A DNA stretch of 64,000 nt, taken from positions 3,658,001 through 3,722,000 of the forward strand of contig NZ_CP107964.1 of assembly GCF_041434935.1 (NCBI RefSeq), in the 5' to 3' direction. A model generated the notes under the pieces. The model saw only the letters and a program-made list of their open reading frames with translations. It was not told the origin of the DNA and did no database searches. Positions 11,488-20,451 of the stretch are shown here, piece by piece. The translations under genes were made by a program, and so were the position numbers. The DNA is from Kitasatospora sp. NBC_00374. Lineage in GTDB: Bacteria > Actinomycetota > Actinomycetes > Streptomycetales > Streptomycetaceae. Each line of letters begins with the position of its first letter. Position 1 is the stretch's first letter.

Positions 11488-11504
11488 TCGCCGACAATGG
11501 GGCC

Positions 11505-12710
11505 GTGGAGACCGAATCGTTCCGAGCCCTGCTGACCGACCGGGGCCGGGCCCTGCTCGCCGAACTGCGCGAGTTCACCCCCGACCAGGAGCTGGCGCTG
11601 GCCACCCGGCTGCGCCGGGAGTACCCCGCCGAGCTGGTCCGGGCGGCCTTCGAGCAGGCCGGGCTGCGCCAGCGGGCCCGGGCGAAGTTCGGCCCGGACG
11701 CCGACGCGATGTTCTTCACCCCGGACGGCGTCGAGCAGGCCACCCGCCGCAGCGTGGCCGAGTGGCGGGCCGCACGGTTCGCCGCCCTCGGCGTGAAGCG
11801 GCTGGCCGACCTGTGCTGCGGGATCGGCGGCGACGCGATCGCGCTGGCCCGGGCCGGGGTCGCGGTGCTGGCCGTCGACCGCTCACCGCTGACCTGCGCC
11901 GTGGCCGAGGCGAACGCGGCGGCGCTGGGCCTGGCCGGGCTGATCGAGGTGCGCTGCGCGGACGTCGCGGAGATCGACGTGACCGGCTTCGACGCGGTCT
12001 TCACCGACCCGGCCCGGCGCACCGCGCGCGGGCGGGTCTTCGACCCCGAGGCGTACTCGCCACCGCTGTCCTGGGCGGTCGGGGCGGCCCGTCGCACCCC
12101 GTACGGGGCGCTCAAGGTGGCCCCGGGCATCCCGCACGAGCTCGTGCCGGAGGGGGCCGAGGCGGAGTGGGTCTCGGACCACGGGGAGGTGAAGGAGGCG
12201 GTGCTGTGGTTCGGCACCGGCGCCGCCGAGCCGCACCGGGCCACCCTGCTGCCGGGTGGCCACACCCTGGCCGGCGGCCGGCCGGCGGCCCCCGCCGCGG
12301 CCGGGGACGACGAGGGCGGGGCGGCCGGGACCGGGCGGGTCGGCCGCTACCTGTACGAGCCGGACGGCGCGGTGATCCGGGCGCACCTGATCGCGGACGT
12401 GGCCCGGCAGATCGGCGGCCGGCCGGTCGATCCGATGATCGCCTACCTGACCGCCGACCGGCTGGTCCCGACCCCGTACGCACAGGCGTACGAGCTGACC
12501 GACGTGCTCCCGTACAAGCTGAAGACGCTGAAGGCGCTGCTGCGCGAGCGCGGGGTCGGCACCGTGGTGATCAAGAAGCGCGGGGTGTCGGTGCTCCCGG
12601 AGGAGCTGCGGCGCCAGCTCAAGCCCTCCGGGCCGAACGCGGTGACGGTGATCCTCTGCCGGACGGACGACGGCCCGCTGATGATGCTCGGTCAGCCGGT
12701 GGGCGGCTGA
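11505..12710 (+). CDS. Class I SAM-dependent methyltransferase with THUMP-like C-terminal domain
   Basis: 401 aa from a GTG start. The Rossmann SAM-binding motif I reads LADLCCGIGGDAIALARAG, motif II the acidic AVDRS, and motif IV FTDPARR. The C-terminal third (YLTADRLVPTPYAQAYELTD to LKPSGPNAVTVILCR) resembles the THUMP-like domain found in a conserved actinobacterial methyltransferase family; RNA is the likely substrate but this is inference. A Gly/Ala-rich insert (AAAGDDEGGAAGTGR) sits between the two domains. Its 3' end overlaps the convergent deacetylase gene by 19 bases. Confidence 0.85.
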   Translation: METESFRALLTDRGRALLAELREFTPDQELALATRLRREYPAELVRAAFEQAGLRQRARAKFGPDADAMFFTPDGVEQATRRSVAEWRAARFAALGVKRLADLCCGIGGDAIALARAGVAVLAVDRSPLTCAVAEANAAALGLAGLIEVRCADVAEIDVTGFDAVFTDPARRTARGRVFDPEAYSPPLSWAVGAARRTPYGALKVAPGIPHELVPEGAEAEWVSDHGEVKEAVLWFGTGAAEPHRATLLPGGHTLAGGRPAAPAAAGDDEGGAAGTGRVGRYLYEPDGAVIRAHLIADVARQIGGRPVDPMIAYLTADRLVPTPYAQAYELTDVLPYKLKTLKALLRERGVGTVVIKKRGVSVLPEELRRQLKPSGPNAVTVILCRTDDGPLMMLGQPVGG

Positions 12711-13558
12711 ATGTAGTCCTCCAGCCGGGCGACCGAGAAGCCCTGCTCCTGGATCCGGCTCAGCAGCTCGCCGAACATGGCGGTCATCGTCTCGCCCTTG
12801 AGGTCCTTGGGGCCGCGGAAGTGGGCCAGGATGATGTCGCCGGGCTTCAGCTTCTTGTCGGTCGCCTGGTACTGCATGTCGTGGATCTGCATCGACTCGC
12901 GCCAGAGCACGATCGCGCGCGGACCGCACTGCTGCACGGCGGAGTTGACCGCGGGCGTGTTGGCCCCGTCGCCGTAGGGCGGGCGGAACAGCAGCGGGGC
13001 GGTGCCGTACTGCTGGGTGAGTGCGGCCTGGGTGTCGCAGACCTCGCTCTTCTGCCGGTCGGGGGAGAGCTTGCTCATCACCGGGTGGTCGGCGGTGTGG
13101 TTGTGGATGTGGTTGCCGAGGGCCTGGAGCGGCTTGAAGTAGCCGTAGTCGTCCTTGACGATGTCGCGGGTCAGGAACATCGAGACCGGCACCTTGAGGT
13201 CGGTCAGCATCTCGACGAACCTCGGGTCCTTCTCCGCCCCGTCGTCGATGGTGACGAAGACGACCTTGTCGTGTGTCGGCACCTCGCTGAACACCGGCAC
13301 CGGGCCGGTCCTCGTCAGCTTGATCGGCTTGTCGGCCGGCGCGGCGGGCGCGGCCGGCAGCGGGGTCAGGCCCCACTTCGCCCACCCCGCGACGCCCGGG
13401 GCGGCGGCTTGGCCCGACGGGGCGGGCGACGGCGTCCCGGCCGGGGCGGAGGCGGCCGCGGAGGACGGCGCCGACGCTCCCGGCCCACCCCCGCCGCCGC
13501 ACCCCGTCACGGCCGCCAGTATGGCCAGCGCCACCAGGCCGTACGTCTTCCTCACCAT
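12692..13558 (-). CDS. Secreted lipoprotein polysaccharide deacetylase (NodB/CE4)
   Basis: 288 aa. MVRKTYGLVALAILAAVTGC is a lipoprotein signal with lipobox AVTGC and lipidated C20, followed by a Ser/Ala/Pro linker. The CE4 fold motifs are visible: VTIDDGAEKD (catalytic Asp region), HNHTADHP (metal-binding His), FRPPYGDG, and DIILAHF near the end. Such enzymes remove N-acetyl groups from peptidoglycan or related glycans at the cell surface; the substrate here is not known. Its stop overlaps the convergent methyltransferase end by 19 bases. Confidence 0.92.
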   Translation of the reverse strand: MVRKTYGLVALAILAAVTGCGGGGGPGASAPSSAAASAPAGTPSPAPSGQAAAPGVAGWAKWGLTPLPAAPAAPADKPIKLTRTGPVPVFSEVPTHDKVVFVTIDDGAEKDPRFVEMLTDLKVPVSMFLTRDIVKDDYGYFKPLQALGNHIHNHTADHPVMSKLSPDRQKSEVCDTQAALTQQYGTAPLLFRPPYGDGANTPAVNSAVQQCGPRAIVLWRESMQIHDMQYQATDKKLKPGDIILAHFRGPKDLKGETMTAMFGELLSRIQEQGFSVARLEDYIQPPTG

Positions 13559-13594
13559 GCCCCCCGTCGTTCAGCGAACTCTCAGGAATGCACG

Positions 13595-13855
13595 CTACTC
13601 GACGTGTTGACGGGTGAAGGACCACCGGTGGACGGGTCGCCCGAGCAGCGCGGCCGGCGGTTCGGCGACCGGCTGCGGCTCCCCGCTCCACCAGGTGATC
13701 AGCAGCACCCGCTCCCCCGGCGCGGTGAACAGCTCGGCCCGTTCCGGCCCGGCCGGACCGCGCAGCGCCGGCAGCGCCACGGTGCGGACCCAGGCCTCCA
13801 GCTCGGCGGCCCGGCCCTCGGCGGCCCGGGCCTCCCACATCAGCGCGGTGGTCAC
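13595..13855 (-). CDS. Small protein coupled to tsaD, possibly ABM-like fold
   Basis: 86 aa from a GTG at 13855 whose first four bases (GTGA) overlap the tsaD stop, so translation is probably coupled. The sequence ([20 protein letters not shown], then [20 protein letters not shown]) has the size and pattern of the dimeric alpha-beta barrel (antibiotic biosynthesis monooxygenase-like) families, but the assignment is tentative. It is the last gene of the tsaB-rimI-tsaD operon. Confidence 0.75.
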   Translation of the reverse strand: MTTALMWEARAAEGRAAELEAWVRTVALPALRGPAGPERAELFTAPGERVLLITWWSGEPQPVAEPPAALLGRPVHRWSFTRQHVE

Positions 13856-14934
13856 GGCCGCAGGGCCCGGTGGGCGTGCGCGTGGAGGTCGGCGTGCGGG
13901 ACGGAGACCTCGGTGACCGGCAGCGAGGAGTCCGCCGACAGGTCGAAGGACGACGGCGCGCGGTCGCGCCAGACCATCTCGGAGCCGAGCGCCGCCACCA
14001 TCGCGCCGTTGTCGGTGCACAGGCCCGGCCGCGGCACCCGGAGCACGATGCCAGCCTTGTCGCAGCGCTGCTGGGCCATCTCGCGCAGCCGGGAGTTGGC
14101 GGCCACGCCGCCGCCGATCATCAGGTGGTCGACACCGTTGTCCCGGCACGCCCGCACCGCCTTGCGGGTGAGCACGTCGGTGACGGCCTCCTGGAAGGAC
14201 GCGGCGACGTCGGCGATCGGCACCTCCTCGCCGGCCCGGCGCCTCGCCTCCACCCAGCGGGCCACGGCGGTCTTCAGACCGGAGAAGGAGAAGTCGTAGG
14301 CGGGGTCGTTGGCGCTGCTCAGGCCCCGGGGGAAGGCGATCGCCTTCGGGTCGCCCGCACGGGCGGTGCGGTCCACCACCGGGCCGCCGGGGAAGCCCAG
14401 GCCGAGCACCCGGGCGACCTTGTCGAAGGCCTCGCCGGCCGCGTCGTCGATGGTCGCGCCGAGCGGCCGGACGTCGGTGGTGATGTCCGAGCTGAGCAGC
14501 AGCGAGGAGTGGCCGCCGGAGACCAGCAGGGCCATCGTCGGCTCGGGCAGCCGGCCGTGCTCCAGCTGGTCCACGCAGATGTGCGAGGCGAGGTGGTTGA
14601 CCCCGTACAGCGGCTTGTCCAGGGCCCAGGCGTACGCCTTGGCGGCGCTCACCCCGACCAGCAGCGCGCCGGCCAGGCCGGGGCCGGCGGTGACGGCGAT
14701 GCCGTCCAGGTCGGTGGCCTTCACCCCGGCGGTGTCCAGGGCCCGCTGGATGGTGGGGACCATCGCCTCCAGGTGCGCCCGGCTGGCGATCTCGGGAACG
14801 ACGCCGCCGAAGCGGGCGTGGTCGTTGACGCTGGAGGCCACCGCGTCGGCGAGCAGGGTGGTGCCGCGGACGATGCCGACGCCGGTCTCGTCGCAGGAGG
14901 TCTCGATGCCGAGGACGAGCGGTTCGTCAGCCAT
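13852..14934 (-). CDS. tsaD: tRNA N6-adenosine threonylcarbamoyltransferase TsaD
   Basis: 360 aa; transfers threonylcarbamoyl to A37 of ANN-reading tRNAs (t6A), with TsaB and TsaE. The start reads [20 protein letters not shown]. The metal-binding His pair is H114 and H118 (NHLASH). [11 protein letters not shown] and [13 protein letters not shown] complete the ASKHA fold, with [10 protein letters not shown] near the C-terminus. It overlaps rimI by 8 bases. Confidence 0.97.
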   Translation of the reverse strand: MADEPLVLGIETSCDETGVGIVRGTTLLADAVASSVNDHARFGGVVPEIASRAHLEAMVPTIQRALDTAGVKATDLDGIAVTAGPGLAGALLVGVSAAKAYAWALDKPLYGVNHLASHICVDQLEHGRLPEPTMALLVSGGHSSLLLSSDITTDVRPLGATIDDAAGEAFDKVARVLGLGFPGGPVVDRTARAGDPKAIAFPRGLSSANDPAYDFSFSGLKTAVARWVEARRRAGEEVPIADVAASFQEAVTDVLTRKAVRACRDNGVDHLMIGGGVAANSRLREMAQQRCDKAGIVLRVPRPGLCTDNGAMVAALGSEMVWRDRAPSSFDLSADSSLPVTEVSVPHADLHAHAHRALRP

Positions 14935-15448
14935 GGTCAGGGTCCTTCGAGTCGTGCGTCGAGTCGTACGTCGGTTGGTTCGAGGGGTGGTCGAGGCGCA
15001 TCACCAGCGCGTCGACGTTGGCGGGCTGGTAGTAGCCGCGGCGGACGCCGACCGGCTGGAAGCCGAACCGCTCGTACAGCTGCTGGGCGCGCACGTTGTC
15101 CACCCGCACCTCCAGCAGCAGCTCGGTGCAGCCGCGCCGGGCGGACTCCTCGACCAGGTCGGTGAGCAGCGCGGCGCCGAGGCCCGTGCCCTGGTGGCCG
15201 GGGGCGACGGCGATGGTCTGCACGTCGCCCTCCGCGCCGATCGCCATCAGCCCGGCGTAGCCGACGACCGCGCCGTCGCCGCTGGTGGCGACGGTGTAGT
15301 GCCGGGTGCCGCCGGGGTGCGCCTCGGCGAGCTCGGACCAGTACATGGCGTGCGACCAGGCGTCCTCGGGGAACAGCCGCAGTTCGAGCGCCATCACCGG
15401 CTCGATGTCCCACCAGCGCATCGGCCGCAGGATGACAGCGGGGCTCAC
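14927..15448 (-). CDS. rimI: Ribosomal protein S18-alanine N-acetyltransferase family protein RimI
   Basis: 173-aa GNAT acetyltransferase. [20 protein letters not shown] is the conserved N-terminus, the acetyl-CoA loop reads [13 protein letters not shown], and [13 protein letters not shown] is the C-terminal motif. A 25-residue polar tail is extra. GTGA overlaps with tsaB upstream and an 8-base overlap with tsaD downstream show a tight operon; rimI between tsaB and tsaD is a widely conserved order. Confidence 0.94.
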   Translation of the reverse strand: MSPAVILRPMRWWDIEPVMALELRLFPEDAWSHAMYWSELAEAHPGGTRHYTVATSGDGAVVGYAGLMAIGAEGDVQTIAVAPGHQGTGLGAALLTDLVEESARRGCTELLLEVRVDNVRAQQLYERFGFQPVGVRRGYYQPANVDALVMRLDHPSNQPTYDSTHDSKDPDHG

Positions 15449-16098
15449 GCCGGGAGCACCGCCTTGTAGCCGGCCGGCACCTGGGCGTCCGGGCGGCGCA
15501 GGTAGAGCGGGAGGTTCGGCAGCAGCTCGCGGCCCGCGGCCAGCTCGGTGACGGCGAAGTCGGCCAGCGCGCCGGCCGAGACGTGCTCGGGCCCGCGGGC
15601 GCCGGGGAAGGCGTCCGGATAGAGCAGCGCACCGGCCCCGACGGCCTGCGGCTCGGGGGCCAGCTCGGCCGGGCGGTCCACGGACGGGCCGGTCACCCGG
15701 GTGCCTTCGGCGTCGTACGAGGCCCAGTAGACCTCCTTGCGCCGGGCGTCGGTCGCCACCGTGAACGCTCCGGCCAGGCCCTCGGTGCGGGCCTGGTGGG
15801 CGATCGCGTCCAGGGTGCAGACGCCGTGCACCGGCAGGCCGAGCGCGTGACCGAGCGCGGCGGCGGTGACCAGGCCGACCCGCAGGCCGGTGTACGGGCC
15901 CGGGCCGACGCCGACCGCGAGGTCGGTCAGCCGGCTCTTGTCCACGCCGGCCTTGCGCAGCACCTCCTCGATGGTCGGCAGGAGCAGCTCGCCGTGGCGC
16001 CGGGCGTCCACCTGGTACGACTCGGCGAGGACGGTGTCGCCGTCGTGGACGGCGGCCGTGACGGCGGGGGTGGCGGTGTCGAACGCAAGCAGCAGCAC
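15445..16098 (-). CDS. tsaB: tRNA t6A synthesis scaffold TsaB
   Basis: 217 aa from GTG 16098 (VLLLAFDTATPAVTAAVHDG). The conserved GPGPYTGLRVG is present and the protein has the ASKHA fold of a catalytically inactive TsaD paralogue, which dimerises with TsaD in bacteria. The frame is open far upstream, but this start gives the usual family length and N-terminus. First gene of the tsaB-rimI-tsaD group. Confidence 0.96.
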   Translation of the reverse strand: MLLLAFDTATPAVTAAVHDGDTVLAESYQVDARRHGELLLPTIEEVLRKAGVDKSRLTDLAVGVGPGPYTGLRVGLVTAAALGHALGLPVHGVCTLDAIAHQARTEGLAGAFTVATDARRKEVYWASYDAEGTRVTGPSVDRPAELAPEPQAVGAGALLYPDAFPGARGPEHVSAGALADFAVTELAAGRELLPNLPLYLRRPDAQVPAGYKAVLPA

Positions 16099-16248
16099 GG
16101 GTCCAAGGTTAGAGGGTCGGCCGGGCCCGCCGTCCGGTAGAGCTCCGCCGGAGCCGGTGAACACGCGATCGGATCGGTCCGAAAAGCCCGAGGGGACCTG
16201 GCACGATGGGCCCCAGGAACGGGTCCCGGGCGAGCGGTGGGAGCAGAC

Positions 16249-16884
16249 GTGGCGAAGCTGGGTGCTGGATTGGCGGTCACCGCTCTCACCCTGGGGGCGA
16301 TGGCCGCGGTCGGCCTGCTGGCCTTCCAGGCGAGCGGCGCCCAGGAGCGGGCGGTGGCGGCCGGGTACGTGCCCCCGGTCGCACCGCTGACCTCGGCCCA
16401 CCCGACCGTCGCCCCCGCTCCCCCGCTGCCCGCCAACTCCGGTACCGGGCTGCGGGTGGTGTACTCGCTCGGCGCCCGCCAGGTCTGGCTGGTCGACCCG
16501 CGCAAGACGCCGCAGGTGCTGTCCTCGTTCGCGGTGGTTCCCGGCTCGGTGTCGCCGGCGGTCGGCAGCTACCCGGTGTACAGCCGCACCGCGGCCGGCA
16601 CCGGCACGGACGGCCGGAAGATCGAGCACGTGGTGCGGTTCTCCCAGGAAGGCGCGGTCTTCGGCTTCAGCGCCGTGGTCGACGGGGCCTCCGCGGCCCC
16701 GGCCGCCCCGTCGGCCTCGCCCGACGCGTCCCCCGACCCGTCGCCGGACGGGGCGCCGGCCCCGTCACCGTCCGCCGCTCCCAACGGGAAGGCCAAGACC
16801 GGCGGCATCCGCTCCGGCCGCGAGGAGGGTCAGCTGCTCTGGGACTTCGCGCCGCTGGGCACCACGGTGGTCGTGGTCCCCTGA
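16249..16884 (+). CDS. Membrane-anchored protein of unknown function
   Basis: Not recognised. The chosen GTG at 16249 (VAKLGAGLAVTALTLGAMAA) has GGGAG five bases upstream; an in-frame GTG at 16237 is the alternative. One N-terminal membrane helix is followed by an extracytoplasmic part of about 175 residues. A compact segment (LRVVYSLGARQVWLVDPRKT through IEHVVRFSQEGAVFGFSAVV) resembles a small beta-rich domain. A Pro/Ser/Ala/Asp-rich stretch then precedes a short end (QLLWDFAPLGTTVVVVP). It is divergent from tsaB. Confidence 0.75.
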   Translation: MAKLGAGLAVTALTLGAMAAVGLLAFQASGAQERAVAAGYVPPVAPLTSAHPTVAPAPPLPANSGTGLRVVYSLGARQVWLVDPRKTPQVLSSFAVVPGSVSPAVGSYPVYSRTAAGTGTDGRKIEHVVRFSQEGAVFGFSAVVDGASAAPAAPSASPDASPDPSPDGAPAPSPSAAPNGKAKTGGIRSGREEGQLLWDFAPLGTTVVVVP

Positions 16885-16915
16885 CACCCGGGACGGCCGG
16901 GCGGCGGCCGGCGGC

Positions 16916-17104
16916 TCAGGCCGCGCGGGAGTGCTGCCGCTCGTCGGCCGGCTCGTCGGCCCGGTCGTCCCGGGCGTCCCGCTCGGCGGCCGGCCGCCGC
17001 TCGGGCGGGGTGGAGACCGCGGCGGCGGCGGCGCAGGCGGCCAGCAGGGTGCTCATGGACACGGCCGGCGGCGCGGTCTCCGCGGCGGGGGTGGTGCTCG
17101 TCAT
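16916..17104 (-). CDS. Small 62-aa protein under a candidate iron box
   Basis: MTSTTPAAETAPPAVSMSTL, then an Ala-rich stretch with one Cys (LLAACAAAAAVSTPP) and a highly charged Arg/Asp/Glu tail. GGGAG lies eight bases before the ATG, which supports a real gene. Function unknown. The upstream region carries a DmdR/DtxR-like palindrome, so iron-responsive expression is predicted. Could also be a leader or short regulatory peptide. Confidence 0.6.
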   Translation of the reverse strand: MTSTTPAAETAPPAVSMSTLLAACAAAAAVSTPPERRPAAERDARDDRADEPADERQHSRAA

Positions 17105-17115
17105 GGAGGATGCTC

Positions 17116-17134
17116 CCTAGTTAGGCACACCTAA
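17116..17134. promoter_or_regulatory. Candidate DmdR1/DtxR-type iron box
   Basis: The 19-mer CCTAGTTAGGCACACCTAA matches 14 of 19 positions of the streptomycete iron-box consensus TTAGGTTAGGCTCACCTAA as I recall it. The core TTAGG-CACA-CCTAA is a perfect inverted repeat (17121-17134). It starts 12 bases upstream of the 62-aa gene, overlapping its likely promoter. Confidence 0.65.
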
Positions 17135-17209
17135 CCACAGCGCATCCATCCCATCACGCCCGGACGTCCGCCCGCAACACCTTCCCGACAGCCTGTCGGG
17201 AAACCGTCG

Positions 17210-17710
17210 TCACTCCTCACCCAGCCGGGCGAGGTCGACCCCGTCCCAGCGCGTGCCCAGCCCGGTCAGGGTGACGGTGCGCGGGTCGCCGTCCTCGGTG
17301 GCGCTGCCGCCGATGGCCCGCTCGATCCGCAGCTCCAGCCGGTCGTCCGAGAGGTCCTCGACCTTGCCCTCGCCCCACTCGACCACCACCACCGACTCCG
17401 GCAGCGAGACGTCCAGGTCGAGGTCCTCCATCTCGTCCAGGCCGCCGCCCAGCCGGTACGCGTCCACGTGCACCAGCGCCGGGCCGCCGACCAGCGACGG
17501 GTGCACCCGGGCGATCACGAAGGTCGGCGAGGTGACCGCCCCCCGCACGCCCAGGCCCACGCCGAGGCCGCGGGTCAGGGTCGTCTTGCCGGCGCCCAGC
17601 TCACCGGAGAGCAGGACCAGGTCGCCGGGCCTGAGCAGGCCCGCCAGCTCCCGTCCGAGCCGGTTCATCCGCTCGGGGGTGGCGACGGTGACGGTGGTCT
17701 GGGTGCCCAT
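17210..17710 (-). CDS. tsaE: tRNA t6A synthesis ATPase TsaE
   Basis: About 166 aa from MGTQTTVTVATPERMNRLGR. The Walker A motif is GELGAGKTTLTRGL, followed by SPTFVIARVH and the Walker-B-like DAYRLGGGLDEMEDLDLD with VVVVEWGEG. TsaE hydrolyses ATP to cycle the TsaBD complex. The start is uncertain: the frame is open to a GTG at 17800, directly after the hydrolase stop, but that extension is Arg-rich and unlike the family. It follows the alpha/beta hydrolase gene on the same strand. Confidence 0.92.
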   Translation of the reverse strand: MGTQTTVTVATPERMNRLGRELAGLLRPGDLVLLSGELGAGKTTLTRGLGVGLGVRGAVTSPTFVIARVHPSLVGGPALVHVDAYRLGGGLDEMEDLDLDVSLPESVVVVEWGEGKVEDLSDDRLELRIERAIGGSATEDGDPRTVTLTGLGTRWDGVDLARLGEE

Positions 17711-17803
17711 GGCGCGTGCGATGCCCTTCGTCCGGGTGCGCCGCCGTCCCTCGACGGCGGCTCCCGCTACGGTGCCACACCGCGGGCCGCTGCGGCGCAC
17801 CGC

Positions 17804-19159
17804 TCAGTCCAGCAGCTCCCGGACGGCCTGCGGCAGCGGGGCCGCGTGCGCGAAGTCCACGGCCCGGCGCAGCACCGCGGCCAGCTGCCGGTCGACGATC
17901 TCGGGGCGCTCCAGCATCACCAGGTGGCCGGCGTCCGGGACGAGCACCAGGTCGGCGCCGGGCAGCGCGGCGGCGATCGCCTCGCTGTGCTCGGGCGGGG
18001 TGAGCAGGTCCTTGGTCCCGGCCAGGACGAGGGTGGGTACGCCGTCCAGCGCGGCGAGCGCGGCCCGCTTGTCGTGCGCCGAGAACGCGGGGTAGAACTC
18101 GGCGACCACGTCGATCGGGGTGGCGTCCAGCAGCTGCTCGGCGAACCGCGCCACCGACGGGTCGACGTCCTTGCCGCCGAACGAGAACCGGCGGTAGAAC
18201 ACGCCGGTCACGTCGGCACCGAAGCGCCGGGTGGCCTCCACCAGCTCCACCTGCCGGCCCAGCGCCCTGACCACCCCGGGCGCGACCCGGCGCAGCAGCC
18301 TGGCGCCGACGGCGGGCAGCCCGAGGGTCACCGAGTCCCAGTCGTCGGCCAGCGTGCCGACCAGGGCCACTCCGGCGACGCGCTCCCGGAACAGCTCCGG
18401 GCGCTGCTCGGCGAGGGCCATCACGGTCATCCCGCCCATCGAGTGGCCGACCAGCACGATCGGGCCCTGCGGCACGACCGCGTCCAGCACCGCGCCGAGG
18501 TCGGCGCCCAGCTGGTCGATCGAGGCGGGCTCACCGGCCAGGTACGAGCGGGAGCGCTCGGAGCGGCCGTGGCTGCGCTGGTCCCAGAAGACCAGCCGCA
18601 TGTCCTCGCGGAGCAGCGCCCGCTGGAAGTGCCAGCTGTCCTGGCTGAGGCAGTAGCCGTGGCAGAAGACCACGGTGAGCGGCGGGGCGGCCGGCGCGGG
18701 GGCGGTCCCGAAACTCTTGCGGCTGCCGGCCCGGGTCAGCGCGCCGGAGCCGGCCAGCAGGCCCGGCAGCCCGGTCCGGTCCACCGGTACCTCACCGCGT
18801 CGGCGGGTGAACCAGCCCTTGCGCGGCGCATGCCCCTCCTCGGGGTGCACCTGCACCGGCTCGGGCCAGCCGGTGCCGTCCAGCTCCACGTACAGCTCGG
18901 TGCCGTCCGGCGCGGGGACGGTGCGGGGCCGTCCGCGCAGCGAGCCGAACGGCGCCGCGGCGTCCAGCTCCTCGCGGGCCCGGCGGCGCATCGACCGGCC
19001 GACGGTCAGCCGTTCTATCGCCACGCCGGCGGCGGCGCCGGCCGCCACCACGCCCAGCGAGATGCCGATCAGGCCGGCCCGGCTGACCCCGGCCGACGCC
19101 GAACCGGCGGCCTTCGCCACCGCGGCCACCGGGTTGCTGCTCACGCCGGACTCGGTCAT
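17804..19159 (-). CDS. Alpha/beta-hydrolase with N-terminal membrane helix
   Basis: 451 aa. An N-terminal hydrophobic helix (AGLIGISLGVVAAGAAAGVA) anchors or exports the protein. The hydrolase fold shows VFCHGYCLSQDSWHFQ (oxyanion region), the nucleophile elbow VGHSMGGM, the acid at GTKDLLTP and the His at PDAGHLVMLE, so the triad looks complete. Substrate unknown. Its ATG overlaps the alr stop (ATGA), implying translational coupling; alr-hydrolase-tsaE is the usual streptomycete order. Confidence 0.93.
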   Translation of the reverse strand: MTESGVSSNPVAAVAKAAGSASAGVSRAGLIGISLGVVAAGAAAGVAIERLTVGRSMRRRAREELDAAAPFGSLRGRPRTVPAPDGTELYVELDGTGWPEPVQVHPEEGHAPRKGWFTRRRGEVPVDRTGLPGLLAGSGALTRAGSRKSFGTAPAPAAPPLTVVFCHGYCLSQDSWHFQRALLREDMRLVFWDQRSHGRSERSRSYLAGEPASIDQLGADLGAVLDAVVPQGPIVLVGHSMGGMTVMALAEQRPELFRERVAGVALVGTLADDWDSVTLGLPAVGARLLRRVAPGVVRALGRQVELVEATRRFGADVTGVFYRRFSFGGKDVDPSVARFAEQLLDATPIDVVAEFYPAFSAHDKRAALAALDGVPTLVLAGTKDLLTPPEHSEAIAAALPGADLVLVPDAGHLVMLERPEIVDRQLAAVLRRAVDFAHAAPLPQAVRELLD

Positions 19160-20340
19160 GTCGTGGTGCTACCCACGTAGCGGCGCGGTACCCGGGCGCC
19201 GATCCGGGTGATGATCTCGTACGAGAGGGTGCCGCACGCCCGGCCCCAGTCCTCGGCGGTCGGCTCACCGTGCTCCCCGGTGCCGAACAGCAGCACCTCC
19301 TCGCCGACCGGCGGGGTGTCGCCGCCGAGGTCGACGACGAACTGGTCCATCGCGACCCGGCCCGCGACCGTCCGCCACTTGCCGCCGATCAGCATCGGCC
19401 CGGTGCCGCTGGCGTGGCGCGGGATCCCGTCCGCGTAGCCGACCGGCACCAGGCCCAGGGTGGTCGGGCCGGGCGTCGTGTAGTGGTGGCCGTAGCTGAC
19501 CCCGTGCCCGCCGGGGACGGTCTTCACCAGCGCCAGCCTGGCGGTCAGCGACATCACCGGACGCAGCCCGAAGTCGGCGGGGTTGCCCACCTCGGGCACC
19601 GGCGACAGCCCGTACATCGCCAGGCCCGTGCGGACCAGGTCGTAGTGCGACTGCGGCAGCAGCAGGGTGGCCGGCGAGTTGGCGAGGTGCCGCACCTCGG
19701 GGCGCACGCCCGCCCGCTCGGCGTGGGCCAGCGCGGCCTCGAAGGAGTCCAGCTGGGCCTGGATCGAGGGGTGGCCGGGCTCGTCGGCGGCCGCGAGGTG
19801 CGACCACAGGCCCACCACCTCGATCAGGCCCTCGGCCTGCGCCCGCAACGCGGCGGCCACCAGGTCGGGCCAGTCGTGCGGCTGGCAGCCGTTGCGGCCC
19901 AGGCCGGTGTCGGCCTTCAGATGCACCCGGCCCGGCACACCGCACGCACGGACGGCGGCCAGCAGCTCGTCCAGCGCCCACCGCCCGCTGACCGAGACGT
20001 CGATCTGCGCGCGCAGCGCCTGCTGCCAGGGGCCGCCCGGTGTCCACAGCCAGCACAGGACGCGGGCCTGCTCCGGGCCGATCCCGGCCGCGCGCAGGGC
20101 CAGCGCCTCCTCCGGCATCGCCGTCCCGAGCCAGCCGACGCCGGCCGCGACCGCCTCCCGGGCACACCGCACCGCACCGTGGCCGTAGGCGTCCGCCTTG
20201 ACCACGGCCATCAGCGCAGGGCCGTCGGTACGGGCGCGCAGCGCGTCCAGGTTGCCCCGCAGGGCGCCCAGATCGATGGTCGCCTCGGCTCGCGCCCCCT
20301 GCGCGAGGACGGCCGTACCGGTGGTGTTCGCAGTTGTCAT
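19156..20340 (-). CDS. alr: Alanine racemase
   Basis: 394-aa fold-type III PLP enzyme making D-alanine for peptidoglycan. The PLP lysine is K48 in VVKADAYGHG; the catalytic Tyr lies in GVSYGHHYTT. Other family motifs include ADTGLGRNG, VGYADGIPR and GRVAMDQFVVDLG. The stop overlaps the next gene by four bases. Confidence 0.97.
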   Translation of the reverse strand: MTTANTTGTAVLAQGARAEATIDLGALRGNLDALRARTDGPALMAVVKADAYGHGAVRCAREAVAAGVGWLGTAMPEEALALRAAGIGPEQARVLCWLWTPGGPWQQALRAQIDVSVSGRWALDELLAAVRACGVPGRVHLKADTGLGRNGCQPHDWPDLVAAALRAQAEGLIEVVGLWSHLAAADEPGHPSIQAQLDSFEAALAHAERAGVRPEVRHLANSPATLLLPQSHYDLVRTGLAMYGLSPVPEVGNPADFGLRPVMSLTARLALVKTVPGGHGVSYGHHYTTPGPTTLGLVPVGYADGIPRHASGTGPMLIGGKWRTVAGRVAMDQFVVDLGGDTPPVGEEVLLFGTGEHGEPTAEDWGRACGTLSYEIITRIGARVPRRYVGSTTT

Positions 20341-20451
20341 CGCGTATCAGTCTCCCAGACGGCCGCCGCTGCCCCGTGAACGGCCCGCGGGGCACGGCCG
20401 TGGACCTGCGAGGACGCGCGGCGCGGGCGCCCGGGTTCCCGTGCGGGAGGA

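Noticed and set aside
17711-17800. Thirty-residue N-terminal extension of TsaE to GTG 17800
   Set aside because: Arg-rich and unlike the family; internal ATG 17710 fits the conserved start better, though its ribosome site is weak.
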